DNA from: Sphingomonas morindae
GTDB taxonomy: Bacteria > Pseudomonadota > Alphaproteobacteria > Sphingomonadales > Sphingomonadaceae
NCBI RefSeq assembly: GCF_023822065.1
Contig: NZ_CP084930.1
Span: forward strand, 2,372,001-2,436,000
DNA: 64,000 bases
Direction of reading: 5' to 3'
This document shows positions 52,543 through 61,464 of this stretch, piece by piece. The notes beneath the pieces are model-generated. The model was not told the origin of the DNA. It saw only the letters and a program-made list of their open reading frames with translations, and made no database searches. Numbering within the stretch: position 1 is the first letter of the stretch; each line of letters begins with the position of its first letter. The translations under genes and the position numbers were made by a program.

Positions 52543-53460
52543 TCAGGCGCGGGTGACCGGCGGCAGATGTGCGTCGCAGAAGCCGAGAAGCCAGGCGCGA
52601 TGCGCGGCGGCGGCGCCGCCGGCGGCGGCGATCGCGCGTGCGGCGGCGGCGGGGCCGATCTGCGCGGCAAGCAGGCGGCCGGGATCGGGCGCGGCCCCGC
52701 CTTCAAGGAAGCGGATGGCGCCGCGCGCGCCGAGCTGATGCGCGAGATAGGCGGCCCGGGTGCGCGCCGCGACGGCGACGCCGGCCAGATTGGCGGAGTC
52801 GAGCGCGGCAAGATTTGCCACCGCATGATCGGCGACCGTCTCGATCGCCGCGCGAGGATCGTAGCGCAGCGCGAGCAATGCGCCGCGCGCCTCCGCGCGC
52901 ACATGGCCGTCCGTCGTCAGCCAGCCTTCGGCGGCGGCGCGGCGGTGCAGCCAGCTGCCGGGATCCGCCGCCACGCGCAACCAGGTGCCGGCGAGGAACT
53001 GGCCCAGCCCGGCGGCCGAGGAGCGCGGGTTGCGCGCCAGCGGCCGCCACCCGCCCGCGCCATCGCCCGCCTCGGCGCCGATGATGGCGGCGAGGGTGGC
53101 GGCGGGCAGGCCGGTGCGCTGCGCCGCCTCGCGCACCATCGCCGCATAGGCTTCGGGAATGGCCGGGCGGTCCTCGCGGGAAAGCGGCCCCGGCGCGGCG
53201 CTGGCGACGCGCGCCGGCGCCGGCGCGGGCGCGGGCGGCGGCAGGCCCGGCGCCGCCGTGGCGAGATCGAGCAGCGCTTCCAGCCCGGTTTTGGCGAGCG
53301 CCGGCGCCGCGCCGATGGCCGAGGCCGGCGCATCCGGCGCGGCCTCGCCCAGCGCCGCCTGCCACAGCGGCCTCGCCAACGGCGCCCGCGCCGCCTCCAG
53401 CAGCAGCGCGGCGCGGGCCTGGGGCGCGAGCGCGCGCAGCTGGGCGGCGGCGATCGTCAT
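52543..53460 (-). CDS. Lytic-transglycosylase-like flagellar peptidoglycan hydrolase
   Basis: A 305-residue protein. The N-terminal 95 residues are Ala/Pro-rich. From about residue 105 a lysozyme-like fold is seen: EAYAAMVREAAQRTGLPAAT, AAIIGAEAGDG (candidate catalytic Glu), PRSSAAGLGQFLAGTWL. This matches the SLT-type enzymes that open peptidoglycan for the rod in alphaproteobacteria. It has no clear signal peptide, so export may be through the flagellar apparatus or poorly predicted. Overlaps fliJ by 4 bases. Confidence 0.75.
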   Translation of the reverse strand: MTIAAAQLRALAPQARAALLLEAARAPLARPLWQAALGEAAPDAPASAIGAAPALAKTGLEALLDLATAAPGLPPPAPAPAPARVASAAPGPLSREDRPAIPEAYAAMVREAAQRTGLPAATLAAIIGAEAGDGAGGWRPLARNPRSSAAGLGQFLAGTWLRVAADPGSWLHRRAAAEGWLTTDGHVRAEARGALLALRYDPRAAIETVADHAVANLAALDSANLAGVAVAARTRAAYLAHQLGARGAIRFLEGGAAPDPGRLLAAQIGPAAAARAIAAAGGAAAAHRAWLLGFCDAHLPPVTRA

Positions 53461-53879
53461 GCGCGGCCGATCAGGCTCCGCGCGTGGCGCGCGCCGCTCA
53501 GATCGTCGATCACCCGATGCTCGCGCCGCGCCGCCTCGGCGTGACGCGCGGCGCGGAAATCGGCGGCGGCGCTGCGCGTGGCGGCGAGCTGGCCGAGCGC
53601 ATCGCGCGCGCCGTCGCGCAAGGCGGACAAACGCGCGTCGATACCGTCCCGCGCGGCCGCCAAATCGGCCTTTTCCGCACGCATTCGGGCCAAATAGAGG
53701 TGGGAATCGATCAAAACGGCGTCGGTCGCGCAGGCTTCCGCCTCGCGCATATGGCCTTCCAGCTGCGCGCGCCGCCGCTCCAGCGTCGCCCGCTCGGCCA
53801 CCTCGGCCAGGATGGCGCGGCGCATCTCGTCCAGGCCGCGCTCGCCGAGCCGGATCAGCGTGTCGTAAGGGGTGCGCAT
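53457..53879 (-). CDS. fliJ: Flagellar export protein FliJ
   Basis: A 140-residue helical coiled-coil protein (LIRLGERGLDEMRRAILAEV; LYLARMRAEKADLAAARDGI) of the length and pattern of FliJ, the stalk-like partner of the FliI ATPase. Placement directly after fliI supports the call, since coiled coils alone are not specific. The start at 53879 is 11 bases after the fliI stop. Confidence 0.82.
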   Translation of the reverse strand: MRTPYDTLIRLGERGLDEMRRAILAEVAERATLERRRAQLEGHMREAEACATDAVLIDSHLYLARMRAEKADLAAARDGIDARLSALRDGARDALGQLAATRSAAADFRAARHAEAARREHRVIDDLSGARHARSLIGRA

Positions 53880-53890
53880 GATGGATCCTC

Positions 53891-55219
53891 TCAGGTCGCG
53901 AGAATGTCCGCGAGTTGGGCGAAGCCCCGGGCGGCGCTGGCGCGCGCGTCCTTGGTCTGGCAGAGCAGCGCCTCGATCCGGGGGGTGAGGGCGGCGGCGC
54001 GGTCCACCGCGGGGTTGGCGCCCTGCTTATAGGCGCCGAGCCGGATCATATCCTCCATATCGCCATAGATGGAGAGTTCGCGCCGGGCGGAGAGGCGCAG
54101 CTCATTCTCCTCGATCCGCAGCGCCTGGGGCAGGCTGCGCGAGAGCGAGCGGAGCACGTCCACGGCGGGGTAGCGGCCCTGTTCGGCGATGCGCCGGCTG
54201 AGGACGATATGCCCGTCCAATATGCCGCGCACGGCATCGGCGACGGGCTCGTTATGATCGTCGCCATCGACCAGCACGGTGAAGACGCCGGTGATCGCGC
54301 CCGATCCTTCGGCGCCCGGGCCGGCGCGCTCGAGCAGCCGCGGCAGCTCGGCGAAGACGGTGGGCGTATAGCCCTTGGTGGCGGGCGGCTCGCCGCTGGC
54401 GAGGCCGATCTCGCGCTGCGCCATGGCGAAGCGGGTGACGCTGTCGATCAGGCACAGCACGCGCAGCCCCTGATCGCGGAAATGCTCCGCTACCGCCAGC
54501 GTGGTCCACGCCGCCTGGCGCCGCATCAGCGCGGGCTCGTCGGACGTGGCGACCACCACCACGCTCCGCGCCAGCCCGTCGGCGCCGAGATCGTCCTGCA
54601 CGAATTCCTGCACCTCGCGCCCGCGCTCGCCGATCAGGCCGATCACCGCCACATCGCATTCGGCCCAGCGCGCCAGCATCGCCAGCAGCGTCGACTTGCC
54701 GACGCCGGAGCCCGCGAACAGGCCCAGCCGCTGGCCGATGCAGAGCGGCGCGAACAGATCCAGCGCCGCCACCCCCGTCTCGATCCGCGCGCCGATGCGC
54801 GCGCGCCGCGACGCGGGCGGGGGCGCGGCGCGGATCGCGCGCGTCTGCGCGCCGAGCAGCAGCGGGCCGCGCTGGTCCGCCGGACGGCCGAGCCCGTCGA
54901 TGATGCGGCCGAGCCAGGCGGAGGAGGGCCGCAGCGCGAGCTGTTCCGCCGCGAGATCGGCGCGCGCGCCCGCCGCCACCCCCTGCGGATCGCGAAAGGG
55001 CAGGCAGTGCGCGATGCCCCGGTCCAGCCCCGTCACCTCGGCCTCGATCGGTCCGGCCGCGGTGGCCACCGTCACGCGCGCGCCGATCTGCGCGGCGCCG
55101 CTGAGCCCCTCCACCTCGATCAGGCTGCCGCGCACCGCCACCACGCGCCCGTAGCGCTGATCCAGCGGCCGGGCGCGCAGCCCCGCGACGGCGGTGGACA
55201 GGGGCAGCATCAGCGGCAT
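53891..55219 (-). CDS. fliI: Flagellum-specific ATPase FliI
   Basis: A 442-residue ATPase of the F1-beta type. Walker A GSGVGKS is at residues 170-176, with VGLFAGSGVGKST-like context (LGLFAG), and GERGREVQEF, DSVTRFAMAQREIGLASGEP and ATKGYTPTVFAELPRLLERA follow. It powers and unfolds export substrates at the gate. Its ATG overlaps the flbT stop by one base, and fliJ follows closely. Confidence 0.95.
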   Translation of the reverse strand: MPLMLPLSTAVAGLRARPLDQRYGRVVAVRGSLIEVEGLSGAAQIGARVTVATAAGPIEAEVTGLDRGIAHCLPFRDPQGVAAGARADLAAEQLALRPSSAWLGRIIDGLGRPADQRGPLLLGAQTRAIRAAPPPASRRARIGARIETGVAALDLFAPLCIGQRLGLFAGSGVGKSTLLAMLARWAECDVAVIGLIGERGREVQEFVQDDLGADGLARSVVVVATSDEPALMRRQAAWTTLAVAEHFRDQGLRVLCLIDSVTRFAMAQREIGLASGEPPATKGYTPTVFAELPRLLERAGPGAEGSGAITGVFTVLVDGDDHNEPVADAVRGILDGHIVLSRRIAEQGRYPAVDVLRSLSRSLPQALRIEENELRLSARRELSIYGDMEDMIRLGAYKQGANPAVDRAAALTPRIEALLCQTKDARASAARGFAQLADILAT

Positions 55220-55614
55220 CAGGCGGCATCGCCCGGCGCCAGAAGCTCGCCCTCATACTGGACGAGGCGCCGGCATTCGGCGAGCGCGGCGTAGAAATCG
55301 CCGGCGCCGCCATGCCCGATCACCGCCAGACAGGCGGCGCGCATCTCGGGATGGGCGAGCGCGGCGAAGAGTTCGCCCGCGCGCGCGGCGATGGCCTGGC
55401 GGTGCCGATCCGCCGCCTCGGGTTCGATATAGGCCATCATGCAGGCGAAATAGAGCCGCCGCGCCGGCGTGTTGGCCTCCTCGGCGCGCATCACGTCGCG
55501 GCCGCGCAGCACCGCGCTCGCCGTCTCCACCGCCAGCGTCACGCGGCCCTGCGCGCGCAGCACCGCGCCGTTGATGATCACGCGCTCGCCGTCGCGCAAC
55601 CCGATCCGCAGCAT
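55219..55614 (-). CDS. flbT: Flagellin mRNA regulator FlbT
   Basis: A 131-residue protein: MLRIGLRDGERVIINGAVLR, VMRAEEANTPARRLYFACMM and YEGELLAPGD match FlbT. In Caulobacter FlbT binds the flagellin mRNA leader and controls its translation and decay. Here flagellin is encoded 5 kb away at 60352. It starts the flbT-fliI-fliJ-transglycosylase run, behind a TCTATAAAC element. Confidence 0.9.
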   Translation of the reverse strand: MLRIGLRDGERVIINGAVLRAQGRVTLAVETASAVLRGRDVMRAEEANTPARRLYFACMMAYIEPEAADRHRQAIAARAGELFAALAHPEMRAACLAVIGHGGAGDFYAALAECRRLVQYEGELLAPGDAA

Positions 55615-55634
55615 CGCCGCCTCCTTCCTGCCCG

Positions 55635-55643
55635 TTTATAGAC
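55635..55643 (-). promoter_or_regulatory. CTATAAA flagellar element before flbT
   Basis: The minus strand reads CCGTCTATAAACGGG, 21 bases before the flbT start. The flgE elements on the plus strand are 45-80 bases away in the same divergent gap. Confidence 0.45.
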
Positions 55644-55685
55644 GGTCCGGCGCCGGTCTGTACGAAAGCAGGCTAGGAAAATAAT

Positions 55686-55725
55686 GCCTATATTGGGCCG
55701 GCGCATCGCTCGCTCTACAATAAAG
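55686..55725 (+). promoter_or_regulatory. CCTATATTGG and CTACAATAAAG before flgE
   Basis: Two AT-rich elements on the flgE strand: GCCTATATTGGGC (55686-55698) and CTCTACAATAAAG (55713-55725), about 60-90 bases before flgE. Either could be the -10 box; neither is as close to consensus as those of flaF or flgC. Confidence 0.4.
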
Positions 55726-55783
55726 CAGGCGCCGCCCGGCGCTGCCGACGCTGCGCTGCGCAGATGATTAGTTGGAGACAAGT

Positions 55784-57079
55784 ATGAGCCTCTATTCCGC
55801 TCTTAATGCTGGTGTTTCCGGGCTCGGCGCGCAATCCGGCGCGATGGCGACGGTGGCGGACAACATCGTCAACGTGAACACGGTCGGCTTCAAGGGCAGC
55901 AAGGCCGATTTCGCGACGATGGTGACCGGGGGCAACAGCCGCTCCAGCTATTCGGCGGGCGGCGTCAGCCTCGTTACCAAGGCCGCGATCTCGCGCGCCG
56001 GCACGCTCAACGCCGGCAGCCGCACCACCGATCTCGGCATTGAGGGGAAGGGCTTCTTCATCGTCCGCCCGCAGCCGGACAGCAAGGACGTGGCCTATAC
56101 GCGGGCGGGCAATTTCTTCGCCGACCAGCTTGGCAATCTCGTCAACGCGGCGGGCTATTATCTGCAGGGCTGGCCGCTCGACGCGGACGGCAATGCCGCA
56201 GGCAGCGGCCTGGAGAGCCTGCGCACCGTCAATCTCAACGGCCTGCTCGGTTCGGCCGATCCGACGCGCAGGCTGACGATGCAGCTGAACCTCGATTCCC
56301 GGCTGGATCCCTATGCCGGCACGCCCGCCTACAGCGCCGGCGCCATGGCCCAGGGCACGGTGAAGCCCCAATATTCCCAGTCCAAGCTCGTCTATGACGC
56401 GCAGGGCAATCCGCACGACGTGACCTTCGGCTTCATCAAGACGGGGCCGAACACGTGGCAGGCGGAAATCTATGGCAAGGCGGGCGAAGTCGATGCCAGC
56501 CAGGCCAATGGCCTGCTCGCCTCGGGCAAGCTGGTCTTCGATGGCGACGGCAAGCTGGACCCGACCGCCAGCGACAGGGCCGTGCTGGACGGCTTCACCC
56601 CGAAATGGGCCAATGGCGCGGGTTCGGTCAAGATCACCATGCCTTTCGGCGGCACCGACAATGTCTGGAAGCAGATCGCCGACGTATCGAAGATCGGCGC
56701 CTATTCGGTGGACGGCGGCAAGCTCTCGGAGATCACCAAGGTCCAGGTCTCGCAGAAAGGCATCGTCACGGTCTTTTTCGAGGGCGGCAGCGCGCGCGAC
56801 ATTTTCAAGGTGCCGCTGGCGGCTTTCCAGAATGCCGATGGGCTGACGCGGCTCAACGGCAATGCCTATCAGGACGCGATCGAATCGGGCTCGCCCTCGA
56901 TCGAGCCCGCGGGCGAGGGCGCCGGCAAGATCTGGGGCGGCCAGCTCGAGGCCTCGACCACGGACTTGGCGGAAGAATTCAGCAACATGATCCGCTTCCA
57001 ACGCGCCTATAGCGCCTCGTCCAAGATCATCACGACGGTGGACGAGATGCTGCAGGAGCTGAGCGCGCTCAAGCGCTGA
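55784..57079 (+). CDS. flgE: Flagellar hook protein FlgE
   Basis: A 431-residue hook protein: MSLYSALNAGVSGLGAQSGA, DNIVNVNTVGFKGSKADFAT, TDLGIEGKGFFIV and a C-terminus NMIRFQRAYSASSKIITTVD, then EMLQEL. ATG 55784 lies four bases after GGAGAC. flgD, the hook-cap gene usually before it, is not here. It starts a flgE-flgK-flgL run. Confidence 0.95.
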   Translation: MSLYSALNAGVSGLGAQSGAMATVADNIVNVNTVGFKGSKADFATMVTGGNSRSSYSAGGVSLVTKAAISRAGTLNAGSRTTDLGIEGKGFFIVRPQPDSKDVAYTRAGNFFADQLGNLVNAAGYYLQGWPLDADGNAAGSGLESLRTVNLNGLLGSADPTRRLTMQLNLDSRLDPYAGTPAYSAGAMAQGTVKPQYSQSKLVYDAQGNPHDVTFGFIKTGPNTWQAEIYGKAGEVDASQANGLLASGKLVFDGDGKLDPTASDRAVLDGFTPKWANGAGSVKITMPFGGTDNVWKQIADVSKIGAYSVDGGKLSEITKVQVSQKGIVTVFFEGGSARDIFKVPLAAFQNADGLTRLNGNAYQDAIESGSPSIEPAGEGAGKIWGGQLEASTTDLAEEFSNMIRFQRAYSASSKIITTVDEMLQELSALKR

Positions 57080-57110
57080 TCCGGGCGCGCGCGGCCAGGA
57101 GGGCTCCACC

Positions 57111-59186
57111 GTGTCGATCTACCAGATCCTCTCGTCCGCGATCAGCGGCCTCAACGCGACCCAGGCGGCGATCCGGACGACCGCCAACAACATCTCCAAC
57201 GTGGTGACGCCGGGTTATGCCCGGCGTCGCACCACGATGACGAGCGCGGTCACCGCCGGCGAGGTGACGGGCGTCGACGTCGCCGATATCCAGCGCATCG
57301 CGGACCGCTATCTGGAAGGCGCCGTCTATGCGCGCGGCGGCGATGCCGGCCGCAACAAATCGCTCGCCGATTACTATGATCGGCTGCAAAGCCTGTTCGG
57401 CAAGCCCGGCGCGTCGGGCGGCCTGCCCAGCCGGCTGACGGGAATCGTCAAGGCCGCCACCAAGATGGGCGGGCTGAGCGATCCCACCGAGGCGGTCAGC
57501 GCCTTTCTCGGCGAGGTCAGCAGCACGATCGACGCGATCCGCGGCGCGCGCGACGATCTTCGCGCGATGCGCGACGAGACCAGCGCGTCGGCGGCGGAAA
57601 GCGCGGCGCGCGTCAACGCGCTGCTCACGCAGATCGACGGCCTCAACACGGATATCGCGCGGCTCGGCCCGGCCAATCGCGAGTCCGGCCTGATCGATCA
57701 GCGCATGGCGGCGCTCCAGGAGCTGAGCGGCCTGATCTCGGTCCGCGCCACCGATCAGGCCGATGGCCGGGTGAGCATCGACACGATCAGCGGCATCACT
57801 TTGCTGGACCAGCGGCGCCGGCAGATCGATCCGCCCGAGCCCGGTACGGGCGAGATGGCGATCCGTGTCGTGGGGGTCGACGGCAAGCCCGGCGCTGCGA
57901 CCGGCGAGACCATCGCCTCCACCACCATCGGCGGCAAGCTCGGCGCGCAGATCGAGATGCGCGACCGCATCCTGCCCAAGGCCGAGGATGATCTGGAAGG
58001 GCTGTTCGCCAGCCTTACCGAAACGCTCAACACCGTTTCCAACGCCGGCACGGCGGTGCCGCCGCCGCCCAGCCTCACCGGCCGCCGGACCGGGCTGGTC
58101 GCCACCGACACGCTCGGCTTTTCGGGCGGCGCCGCCATCGCCATCCTCAAGGCCGATGGCACGGTGACGGCGTCCGCGCGCCTCGATTTCGACGCGCTCG
58201 GCCGCAACGCCAGCGTTCAGGACATGCTCGACGCCATCAACAGAGGCCTGGGCGGCGCGGGCACCGCCTCGCTCGACACGGGCGTGCTGACGATCACATC
58301 GACCGACGCCGCCAACGGCGTTTCGATCGCGCAGAACGGACAAAGGGGCGCCAGCCGCGCCGGGCTCGGCTTCTCCGCCTTTTTCGGCCTCAACGATCTC
58401 ATCCGCAGCCCGACCGCGCCGGGCGCCCCGATCGGCCTCGCCGGTACGGACAAACATGGGTTCGGGCGCGGCGAAAGCGTCGGCCTGACGCTGCGCGACC
58501 CGACCGGCCGGAGCGTCGGCCGCTATACGCTGACCGGGAGCCGGGGCGATACGGTCGCGGATCTCGTCGCCGAACTCAATGCGAGCCCGCTCGGCCAGGC
58601 GGGCCAGTTCGGCCTGGATGATCGCGGCCGGATCCGGTTCGCGCCCAGGGATGCCAATTCCGGCCTCAGCCTGTCGATAAGCGCGGATACGACCGATCGA
58701 CTGGGCACCGGCATCAGCTTCTCGCAATGGTCGGGGCTGGGCAATCAGGGGAGCGGCCTCGACGATGCCGCCGTTTCGCCGAGCCTGATCGAGAATCCCA
58801 GGCGCCTGCCCATGGCGCGCGCCAATGCCGATGCCGGGGTCGGCGAAAAGGCCGTGGCGCCGGGCGATGTGACGGGTGCCAAGGCCTTTGCTCAGGGCCT
58901 GGGCGCGGCCATCGATCTCGGCCGCCGCGGCAAGGCGAACATCAGCGCCTATCTGAGCCAGATGGTGGCGGATATCGCGAGCGGTGCCGCCGCCGCCAGC
59001 GCCGCCGAAAAGGCTTCCACCGCCCGCCTGACCGACGCGATGAGCCGCCGGGACAATTTTTCGGGCGTGAACAAGGACGAAGAATTGGCGCTGCTGGTGG
59101 AACTCCAGAAGAGCTACGCCGCTTCGGCGCGGATCGTGACGGTGGCCGCCGAAATGTACGAGACCCTCGTCAACATGGTGAAGTGA
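57111..59186 (+). CDS. flgK: Hook-filament junction protein FlgK
   Basis: A 691-residue protein starting at GTG 57111. The N-terminus SIYQILSSAISGLNATQAAI, NNISNVVTPGYARR and the C-terminus DEELALLVELQKSYAASARI are typical of FlgK. The middle is longer than in Escherichia coli (547) and is the variable, surface-exposed part. It links the hook to the filament together with FlgL, encoded next. Confidence 0.93.
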   Translation: MSIYQILSSAISGLNATQAAIRTTANNISNVVTPGYARRRTTMTSAVTAGEVTGVDVADIQRIADRYLEGAVYARGGDAGRNKSLADYYDRLQSLFGKPGASGGLPSRLTGIVKAATKMGGLSDPTEAVSAFLGEVSSTIDAIRGARDDLRAMRDETSASAAESAARVNALLTQIDGLNTDIARLGPANRESGLIDQRMAALQELSGLISVRATDQADGRVSIDTISGITLLDQRRRQIDPPEPGTGEMAIRVVGVDGKPGAATGETIASTTIGGKLGAQIEMRDRILPKAEDDLEGLFASLTETLNTVSNAGTAVPPPPSLTGRRTGLVATDTLGFSGGAAIAILKADGTVTASARLDFDALGRNASVQDMLDAINRGLGGAGTASLDTGVLTITSTDAANGVSIAQNGQRGASRAGLGFSAFFGLNDLIRSPTAPGAPIGLAGTDKHGFGRGESVGLTLRDPTGRSVGRYTLTGSRGDTVADLVAELNASPLGQAGQFGLDDRGRIRFAPRDANSGLSLSISADTTDRLGTGISFSQWSGLGNQGSGLDDAAVSPSLIENPRRLPMARANADAGVGEKAVAPGDVTGAKAFAQGLGAAIDLGRRGKANISAYLSQMVADIASGAAAASAAEKASTARLTDAMSRRDNFSGVNKDEELALLVELQKSYAASARIVTVAAEMYETLVNMVK

Positions 59187-59195
59187 GAAGAGATC

Positions 59196-60107
59196 ATGAT
59201 CAGGATCGCGACACTCCCGATGCAGGCGGCGATGCGTGACCTGCTGGTCGATCAGGGCAACGCGCTTCAGGATGCGACGATGCGCAAGGCTTCGGGCAAG
59301 CGCCTCTCCAGCTTCGCCGAACTCGGGGCGGACACGGGGCGCAATCTCGCCACGCGCACGCTGCTCGCGCAATATGAGGGGCAGAAGGTGGTGCTGGATC
59401 GCGTCGACACCGCGCTGGCGCTGTACAAGACGCGACTGGGCGAGATCGACACGGCGGCGAGCAGCTTGCGCACCGTCTTGCTCAAGGGGATCGGAACGGG
59501 CGACATCCAGAGCATCATGAGCGAGGCCGAGGCGGCCTTTGGTCGGTTCCGGGAGTCGATCAACGCGGCCGATGACGGCACGCTCATCTTCGCGGGCGGC
59601 CGTACCGATACGCCGCCGCTCGGCCCCAATAGGCTGTCCGACATGGCGACGATCGATCCCGCCACCCTCTTCGCCAACGATGATTTCCGCCGCAGCGCGC
59701 GGCTGTCGGACGGCTATGAGATGCGCTATGGCATCGTCGCCAGCGATTTCGGCCAGCCTTTCGCCACCGCGTTCAAGATTCTCGCGACATTGGGTCCGGT
59801 CGGACCCGACGGCAAGGCCACCAGGGAACAGCTCGACAAGATGGGCCAGGCCAGGGTCGCGATCGACGACGGGCTGAAGCTGCTCCGCACCGCCGACGCC
59901 AATAACGGCAACAGCCAGGCGCGGGTGGACGACATCGTGTCGCATCTGGCGGAGCGCTCCGACCTGCTCACCAAGGCGCTGAGCGACATGGAAGATGCGG
60001 ACGATGGCGCGCTCTCCATGGAGATCACCACGCGGGATGCTATGTATAAATCCTCGCTCGCCGCGTTCAGAATGGTAAACAGTGTTTCTCTGGCAGACTA
60101 TCTCTAG
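59196..60107 (+). CDS. flgL: Hook-filament junction protein FlgL
   Basis: A 303-residue flagellin-like junction protein: IRIATLPMQAAMRDLLVDQG, RKASGKRLSSFAELGADTGR and the end AAFRMVNSVSLADYL. It starts nine bases after flgK. The N- and C-terminal coiled regions are like flagellin; the centre is unique. Confidence 0.9.
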   Translation: MIRIATLPMQAAMRDLLVDQGNALQDATMRKASGKRLSSFAELGADTGRNLATRTLLAQYEGQKVVLDRVDTALALYKTRLGEIDTAASSLRTVLLKGIGTGDIQSIMSEAEAAFGRFRESINAADDGTLIFAGGRTDTPPLGPNRLSDMATIDPATLFANDDFRRSARLSDGYEMRYGIVASDFGQPFATAFKILATLGPVGPDGKATREQLDKMGQARVAIDDGLKLLRTADANNGNSQARVDDIVSHLAERSDLLTKALSDMEDADDGALSMEITTRDAMYKSSLAAFRMVNSVSLADYL

Positions 60108-60255
60108 TCGACCAAGCCGTCGTGCGGGTCGGAGCGAGGCGCAGGACGGCGCCATGCTCCGGCCCTTTTCTTTTAAAGCGCGGCCGACGCGTGCTAAAGA
60201 AATCCCCGACGCCGGAAAAAATAGTCCCTCACTCGACGCTGATCCTCTCTCGCGT

Positions 60256-60267
60256 CCCATAATAGGG
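60256..60267 (+). promoter_or_regulatory. CCCATAATAGGG element before flagellin
   Basis: A near-palindrome with CATAAT, 84 bases before the flagellin start. It is like the flagellar elements elsewhere but has CAT instead of TAT. No sigma-54 TGGCAC-TTGC pair or classical sigma-28 TAAA/GCCGATAA box was seen. Confidence 0.45.
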
Positions 60268-60319
60268 TGTGGCGTCTATTCCGCGCCATCGGGGATCAGC
60301 GCTTCTGGTCCAGGCCGAA

Positions 60320-60335
60320 GAAACGGCTTCGTTTC
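60320..60335 (+). promoter_or_regulatory. Hairpin in the flagellin mRNA leader
   Basis: GAAACG-GCTT-CGTTTC forms a perfect 6-bp stem with a 4-base loop, ending five bases before the AAGGA ribosome site (60340-60344). A stem at this place can block or expose the site. It is the natural place for the translation regulator FlbT to act. Confidence 0.5.
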
Positions 60336-60351
60336 CGAGAAGGATATTTCC

Positions 60352-61239
60352 ATGGGCATGACGATCAACACCAATGTCGGCGCGATGGCCGCGCTGCAGA
60401 CGCTGAACGCGACCAGCAAGCAGCTTCAGACCACCCAGGCCCGCATCAACACCGGCCTCAATGTCGCTTCCACCAAGGACGATTCCTCGACCTATGTCAT
60501 CGCGCAGAAGCTGCGCGGCGACGTGAGCGACATGAAGGCCGTCACCAACTCGCTCAACAATGGCAAGAGCGTGCTGGACGTCGCCGTGTCCGGCGCCGAG
60601 CAGATCAACGAGATCCTGAGCACCATGGCCACCAAGGCCAAGGAGGCCGCCGATCCGAGCAAGTCCAAGGACGACCGCGACATTCTGGACAAGGACTTCC
60701 AGAAGTACAAGGAAACGATCAAGACGATCATCGACTCGGCCGAATTCAACGGCACCAACCTGCTCAAGAAGGCGGGCGGTGACGTGTCGGCGCTGACCTC
60801 GATCCGCTCGTCGGATGCCACCGCCTTCGTTCCGCAGACGATCAAGGTCACCAACCAGGGCCTCGAAGTCGCGGCGACAACGGCCACCGCCACGGGCGCG
60901 ATCAAGTTCAGCGACGAGACCAAGCTGGTCGACTCGAGCACGGTCGGCGCGACGAACAGCAACGCTACCGAAGCGGTGAAGCTGGTCGCCGATACGCAGC
61001 AGGCCTTCAAGGCGGTGCTGGGCGATCTCGGCGCCGCCGCGCGCCAGATCGAGACGCAGCTGACCTTCGTCAGCAAGCTGTCCGACACGGTCACCTCGGG
61101 CATCGGCAACCTGGTCGATGCGGATATGGCGAAGGAATCCGCCAACATCCAGGCGCTGCAGGTCAAGCAGCAGCTGGGCGTCCAGGCGCTCGGCATCGCC
61201 AACCAGACCCCGCAGACCATTCTCTCGCTGTTCAAGTAA
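60352..61239 (+). CDS. fliC: Flagellin FliC
   Basis: A 295-residue flagellin: TINTNVGAMAALQTLNATSK, NTGLNVASTKDDSSTYVIAQ and the C-terminal half ending QALGIANQTPQTILSLFK. The conserved D0/D1 helices are complete. The central region is short, as is usual in alphaproteobacteria. ATG 60352 follows AAGGA at seven bases; an ATG at 60358 is also in frame. A strong double hairpin follows. Confidence 0.95.
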   Translation: MGMTINTNVGAMAALQTLNATSKQLQTTQARINTGLNVASTKDDSSTYVIAQKLRGDVSDMKAVTNSLNNGKSVLDVAVSGAEQINEILSTMATKAKEAADPSKSKDDRDILDKDFQKYKETIKTIIDSAEFNGTNLLKKAGGDVSALTSIRSSDATAFVPQTIKVTNQGLEVAATTATATGAIKFSDETKLVDSSTVGATNSNATEAVKLVADTQQAFKAVLGDLGAAARQIETQLTFVSKLSDTVTSGIGNLVDADMAKESANIQALQVKQQLGVQALGIANQTPQTILSLFK

Positions 61240-61249
61240 AAATGAGGGG

Positions 61250-61303
61250 CGGCCATCCTGCCCCGGATGGCCGTTATGGCCGGGATGCCCGCGCATCCCG
61301 GCC
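61250..61303 (+). terminator. Double hairpin terminator after flagellin
   Basis: Two perfect stems in tandem: CGGCCATCC/GGATGGCCG (9 bp, 61250-61273) and GGCCGGGATGC/GCATCCCGGCC (11 bp, 61278-61303), the second followed by CCTTTC. It starts 10 bases after the flagellin stop and would also stabilise the message. Confidence 0.75.
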
Positions 61304-61464
61304 CCTTTCGCAAGCGTCGACGAACGCCTGTGGAGATTACCAGGGGCGTTCTGCGCTTATCCCTAGCTCTGCAATCCAGATCCGACCGTTTAGGACCAAA
61401 AGTGCATCAGGATCGGCGGTTCACGGGGCGGCTCGACCTCGGTCGATCGCGTGAGCGGATCGAT

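Noticed and set aside
57069-60260. A 1,063-codon antisense open frame over flgK and flgL
   Set aside because: flgK and flgL are clear on the plus strand with family motifs; the antisense product is low-complexity.
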